DNA from: Paenibacillus aquistagni
Lineage (GTDB): Bacteria; Bacillota; Bacilli; Paenibacillales; Paenibacillaceae
Reading direction: 5' to 3'
DNA: 64,000 nucleotides
Assembly: GCF_900177815.1 (NCBI RefSeq)
Contig: NZ_FXAZ01000008.1
Location: 1-64,000 of the forward strand
Shown: positions 60,945 to 64,000 of the stretch, in pieces
Position numbering within the stretch: the stretch's first letter is position 1
How the letters are laid out: each line of letters opens with the position of its first letter
Program-made: the position numbers and the translations under genes
The notes under the pieces: generated by a model
What the model saw: the letters and a program-made list of their open reading frames with translations, nothing else
Told to the model about the DNA's origin: nothing
Database searches by the model: none

Positions 60945-62471
60945 TTATGATTGTCTGCGATACCACGGAAGGACATGAAGCGGCGCAGCAATCTCCTTTT
61001 CCACAGGTCCTTCAATCTGATGTCCTGCTTCATCCTCCCATAATCCCTCAGGAAACACGATCTTCCTTGCTCGCTGTCCTTTCTTCAATACTGGCGCGAC
61101 GAGCAGGTGATCGCCAAGCATAAATTGGTCATCAATCTCTTCCATGCGCTCATCCGGGAACACATAGGCCATATGCCGAAGAATCGGCTCTCCATCCTTC
61201 GCGGCCTGAAGGGCCAGCTCCAGAATTTCAGCGCCCATCCGTTCATGCAGCTTGGCTGCATCCAAGCAGTGCTGCAGATGCTCGCGATCAAGCACTCGCC
61301 AAGGCGCTACAGAGAACTGCATCATGGGGAACAGCGCGGAGCATTGAGCCGAGCGAACAATCAGCTCTTGGTCAATATCCGAAGCATCGCCCAAGAAGTC
61401 GGTGAAGCTGCCGCCTCCAATCATATCTGGACAGATAAAAGCGTAGCCCAAGAGTCCGCCAGCAAGGGCATCCGGTATTAATGCCGCGAGACCATTGCCT
61501 TCCCATGAATGGCCTTTGTCGCGCAGACGCTGTACAAGCGGCTTGCCAGCAAGCTTCCAGCAGGCGCGATATTCATTCAGCTCATAGGCTAGTCCTACCC
61601 TGCCCCATGCTTCGCAGTGCCCGTTTGGCTCCATTGGTATTGCCGCTTGATCATCTGCACGGTAATAAGTGAGATCCCCTGCATCAAATTTAAACCCATC
61701 GATGCCATACGCCTGCTGTAAATGCTGCAGTCTACCGTGAAGCCAGTCTACAGCCTTCTCGTTGGTGCAATCAAGGATTGCGCTAACGCCATTCCACCAG
61801 CGCCTTATTGCGGTATTCCCTGCTGCATCTTTAAGCAGGTAGCCTAACGGCTCAATCTCTCTAAAGGTCTGGCTGTCCGGGCTTACGAAAGGACATACCC
61901 ACAGCATAACCTTGAAGCCAAGCTCATGCAGGCGCGCCACCATCGCCTTCGGATCAGGGAATCGGCCCGGATGGAATTCCCACGTACCGTATGGTTCATG
62001 CCAGTTGTCATCTATCATAATGACTCCAGGCGGCATGCCATGCGCAAGCACCGCTTCTGCATATTCAAGCACCTTCTCCTGCGTCGGATGGTAGATCAGC
62101 TCTATCCACAAATTGTACTGCGGCGCGGTAAACAGCAGTTCATCCGGAAGCTGTCCATCTGCTGGAAAGTAAGCGGCCGAAGCATGCCGGAACGCTCCTC
62201 TTAGATGGTCATGGCCCTCGCTAAGAATAAGCTCGCTGCTGCTTTCGACAATTAGCCTCTGCTGCTCCACTTTGAATGAAAAGGGTCCTTCTGACCATAT
62301 ATATCGTCCTTGACTGGAGAGAAGAAGCGGACAAGCCTGATTGTCCATAAGATTGTGGGAAAGATCTACCTGAAACCATCCATCTGCCCGATACGGCATC
62401 TGCTGACCGTCAGACACACGGCCCCCCCACCAGTACTCATGAGCAGGAATGGAAAGTTCTAATTTCTTCAT
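60945..62471 (-). CDS. Glycoside hydrolase family 31 enzyme
   Basis: A 508-residue cytoplasmic alpha-glycosidase; no signal peptide. The retaining nucleophile Asp lies in GIDGFKFDAGDLTYY (near 243). WEGNGLAALIPDALAGG and GYAFICPDMIGGGS form the acid/base and sugar-binding region. The order of these motifs and the compact size recall the alpha-galactosidase-like branch of GH31 (MYORG-type), more than maltase-type members of 700 or more residues. ATG 62471 has GGAGG at 8 bases; an ATG at 62504 does not. The GH4 alpha-galactosidase gene lies 220 bases upstream on the same strand, which supports alpha-galactosides as substrate. Confidence 0.8.
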   Translation of the reverse strand: MKKLELSIPAHEYWWGGRVSDGQQMPYRADGWFQVDLSHNLMDNQACPLLLSSQGRYIWSEGPFSFKVEQQRLIVESSSELILSEGHDHLRGAFRHASAAYFPADGQLPDELLFTAPQYNLWIELIYHPTQEKVLEYAEAVLAHGMPPGVIMIDDNWHEPYGTWEFHPGRFPDPKAMVARLHELGFKVMLWVCPFVSPDSQTFREIEPLGYLLKDAAGNTAIRRWWNGVSAILDCTNEKAVDWLHGRLQHLQQAYGIDGFKFDAGDLTYYRADDQAAIPMEPNGHCEAWGRVGLAYELNEYRACWKLAGKPLVQRLRDKGHSWEGNGLAALIPDALAGGLLGYAFICPDMIGGGSFTDFLGDASDIDQELIVRSAQCSALFPMMQFSVAPWRVLDREHLQHCLDAAKLHERMGAEILELALQAAKDGEPILRHMAYVFPDERMEEIDDQFMLGDHLLVAPVLKKGQRARKIVFPEGLWEDEAGHQIEGPVEKEIAAPLHVLPWYRRQS

Positions 62472-62689
62472 AATATAATCCTCCAGCTGCAATTCTAGCT
62501 GCATATTATTTTTATCCTGCTGTGTTCACTCTTCAAAGAGGCGTCCTGCATGCATGAAGAGCTTAAGCCATCACAATATCATGCTTACTAGCAGCGTCAT
62601 TTCTTGCTCTAGCTCTAGGCTCAGTCTCGCATGCAGGAACGCAGGCTCTTGGGATCTCGCTAGCTGTATTCTATCTACCTGCTGACTCG

Positions 62690-63997
62690 TTATCGATATT
62701 CCGGGAGCCAGCTTCCATGGGCTTCGATTAAATCGTCGCAAAGGGCTACAATGTCATCGAGCGACAGCTCTGCTGCGGTATGCGGATCAAGCATTGCCGC
62801 GTGGTAGATATGCTCCTTCTTGCGCGTCATCGCTGCTTCAATTGTGAGCAGCTGCGTATTAATGTTCGTACGGTTCAAGGCCGCACACTGCGGTGGCAGA
62901 TCGCCAACATACGTGGGCGTTACACCGCTGCGATCGACGAGACATGGAACCTCAACGCAAGCCTCTCGTGGAAGATTAGAGATAAGTCCGCCTGTGTTCA
63001 TCACATTGCCGCCAATCTTAAACGGGTTATTTGTCTCCATCGCCTCAAAGATGTACGAGGCATATTCATGTGAACGGGTATGCTTCAGATCCTGTTCTTG
63101 AAGGAGCTCTTCTCTCATCTTCGCCCAGCTCGCGATCTGATTCACGCAGCGTCTTGGATATTCATCTAATGGAATATTGTAGTGTTCAATGAGCTCCGGA
63201 TAGGTTTTCTTAATAAAGTATGGATGATACTCTGCATTATGCTCCGATGATTCGGTAATATAATAGCCGAACTTCAGCATCATCTCGAAGCGCACCATGT
63301 CATGGTGCTTCTCCTGCTGCTTTTCTCTAGCCCGCTTCTTGATTTCGGGATACAAATCCACGCCATCCTTGGTTGCTTCAAGCAGCCATGCCATATGGTT
63401 GATGCCTGCGATCTTCGCTTGGACGCCAGATGCATCCATTCCAAGATTGTGGAACAAGTCGGGGATGCAGGCCTGCACGCTGTGGCACAACCCTACGGTT
63501 CGAATGCCACCGTACGTGTTCATCACATTCGTCAGCACAGCCATGGGATTCGTATAATTCAAGAACCAGGCATCCGGACACACCTCTCGCATATCTTCGG
63601 CAAAGTCCAGCATGACCGGAATTGTTCTGAGATTGCGGAAGATGCCGCCGATGCCAACCGTATCGGCAATGGTCTGGCGCAGCCCAACCTTTTTTGGAAT
63701 CTCAAAGTCTGTAATGGTGCAGGGATCGTAGCCGCCAACCTGAATGGCATTCACGACATATTTTGCACCGCGAAGCGCTTCTTTGCGGTCTTTATAAGAC
63801 TTGATCACGCAAGTGCTGCCTGAGGTTTTCTTCAAATTGGTTAGGATTCGCTCTGAATCCGCCAAGCGCTCATGGTCAATATCAAAGAGCGCGAGCTCAA
63901 AGCCCTGCAGCGCGTCCGTCAGCATGCAATCACCAAGGACATTTTTAGCAAACACGGTACTTCCTGCTCCTAGAAATGTAATCTTGCTCATGTCCAT
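62690..63997 (-). CDS. melA: Glycoside hydrolase family 4 alpha-galactosidase, MelA-like
   Basis: A 435-residue NAD- and Mn-dependent glycosidase. The N-terminal dinucleotide fold reads ITFLGAGSTVFAKNVLGD. FLNYTNPM (near 149) and the metal-binding GLCHSVQ (near 172-178) follow. The CHSV motif marks the alpha-galactosidase branch, while phosphoglucosidases have other residues there. GINHMAW and a C-terminal helical part complete it. The gene is complete, with possible starts at 63997 and 63991; the ribosome site lies at or past the window edge, so the true start cannot be chosen. It precedes the GH31 gene on the same strand. Confidence 0.87.
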   Translation of the reverse strand: MDMSKITFLGAGSTVFAKNVLGDCMLTDALQGFELALFDIDHERLADSERILTNLKKTSGSTCVIKSYKDRKEALRGAKYVVNAIQVGGYDPCTITDFEIPKKVGLRQTIADTVGIGGIFRNLRTIPVMLDFAEDMREVCPDAWFLNYTNPMAVLTNVMNTYGGIRTVGLCHSVQACIPDLFHNLGMDASGVQAKIAGINHMAWLLEATKDGVDLYPEIKKRAREKQQEKHHDMVRFEMMLKFGYYITESSEHNAEYHPYFIKKTYPELIEHYNIPLDEYPRRCVNQIASWAKMREELLQEQDLKHTRSHEYASYIFEAMETNNPFKIGGNVMNTGGLISNLPREACVEVPCLVDRSGVTPTYVGDLPPQCAALNRTNINTQLLTIEAAMTRKKEHIYHAAMLDPHTAAELSLDDIVALCDDLIEAHGSWLPEYR

Positions 63998-64000
63998 CTC

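Noticed and set aside
1-64000. CRISPR arrays, tRNA or rRNA genes, prophage or insertion sequences
   Set aside because: No spaced short repeats, no cloverleaf with CCA end and no transposase or integrase motifs were seen on either strand.

Overview
The window looks like chromosome of a Paenibacillus-type member of the Bacillales. The supporting signs are near-neutral base composition, strong AGGAGG-type ribosome binding sites with frequent GTG and TTG starts, LplABC-type ABC importers paired with a membrane-bound AraC regulator, a T-box leader, GlpP antitermination, an HssRS-HrtAB heme system and a TagO-type wall-polymer enzyme. I see no phage, insertion sequence, CRISPR array, rRNA or tRNA. 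All assignments come from reading the sequence and recalling families; no search was run.

Layout. 0-5 kb: a BceRS-like two-component pair (minus), a YwaF-type membrane protein, an AEC transporter and an MFS exporter. 5-11.5 kb: a minus-strand block with a YesN-type membrane regulator, two LplB/LplC permeases and an LplA-like lipoprotein, with no ATPase of its own. 11.7-18 kb: a TagO-like glycosyl-1-phosphate transferase with an altered C-terminal His motif, a membrane PAS-GGDEF-EAL protein, and a coiled-coil DUF2325 protein with an ambiguous start. 18-24.5 kb: lutC-lutB-lutA, a DeoR regulator and a bifunctional rhamnulose-1-phosphate aldolase/lactaldehyde dehydrogenase. Together these can carry rhamnulose-1-phosphate to DHAP, L-lactate and then pyruvate. 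24.8-26.5 kb: a T-box leader and a divergent seryl-tRNA synthetase. 26.6-32 kb: a secreted Calx-beta protein with a 741-bp internal duplication, a GNAT enzyme, Mn-type pyrophosphatase PpaC and a small alarmone synthetase.

32.4-36.1 kb holds the most intriguing locus: a tight five-gene operon of a TVGYGD potassium channel with an RCK domain, an unrecognised 161-aa protein, a lipoprotein with a textbook EF-hand loop and a Gly-Gly C-terminus, a glutathionylspermidine-synthase-like ATP-grasp enzyme and a DUF350 membrane protein. The pieces recall the enterobacterial yjfK-L-M-C and ygiBC genes, but joined to a K+ channel.

36.7-44.5 kb: an OatA-like acyltransferase, a Cse60-like small protein, an Na+/H+ antiporter, a MATE exporter, a CueP-family protein and an orphan small gene. 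44.6-52 kb: a glycerophosphodiester/glycerol-3-phosphate scavenging block (glpP, leader terminator, GDPD, HAD phosphatase, metallophosphoesterase, ugpCAEB). 52.3-56.3 kb: hssRS-hrtBA with an HssR direct repeat in front of hrtB. 56.5-64 kb: an FMN reductase, an AraC regulator, a PhyH dioxygenase, an SH3-NlpC/P60 hydrolase, and GH31 and GH4 glycosidases of an alpha-galactoside type locus that continues past the right edge.
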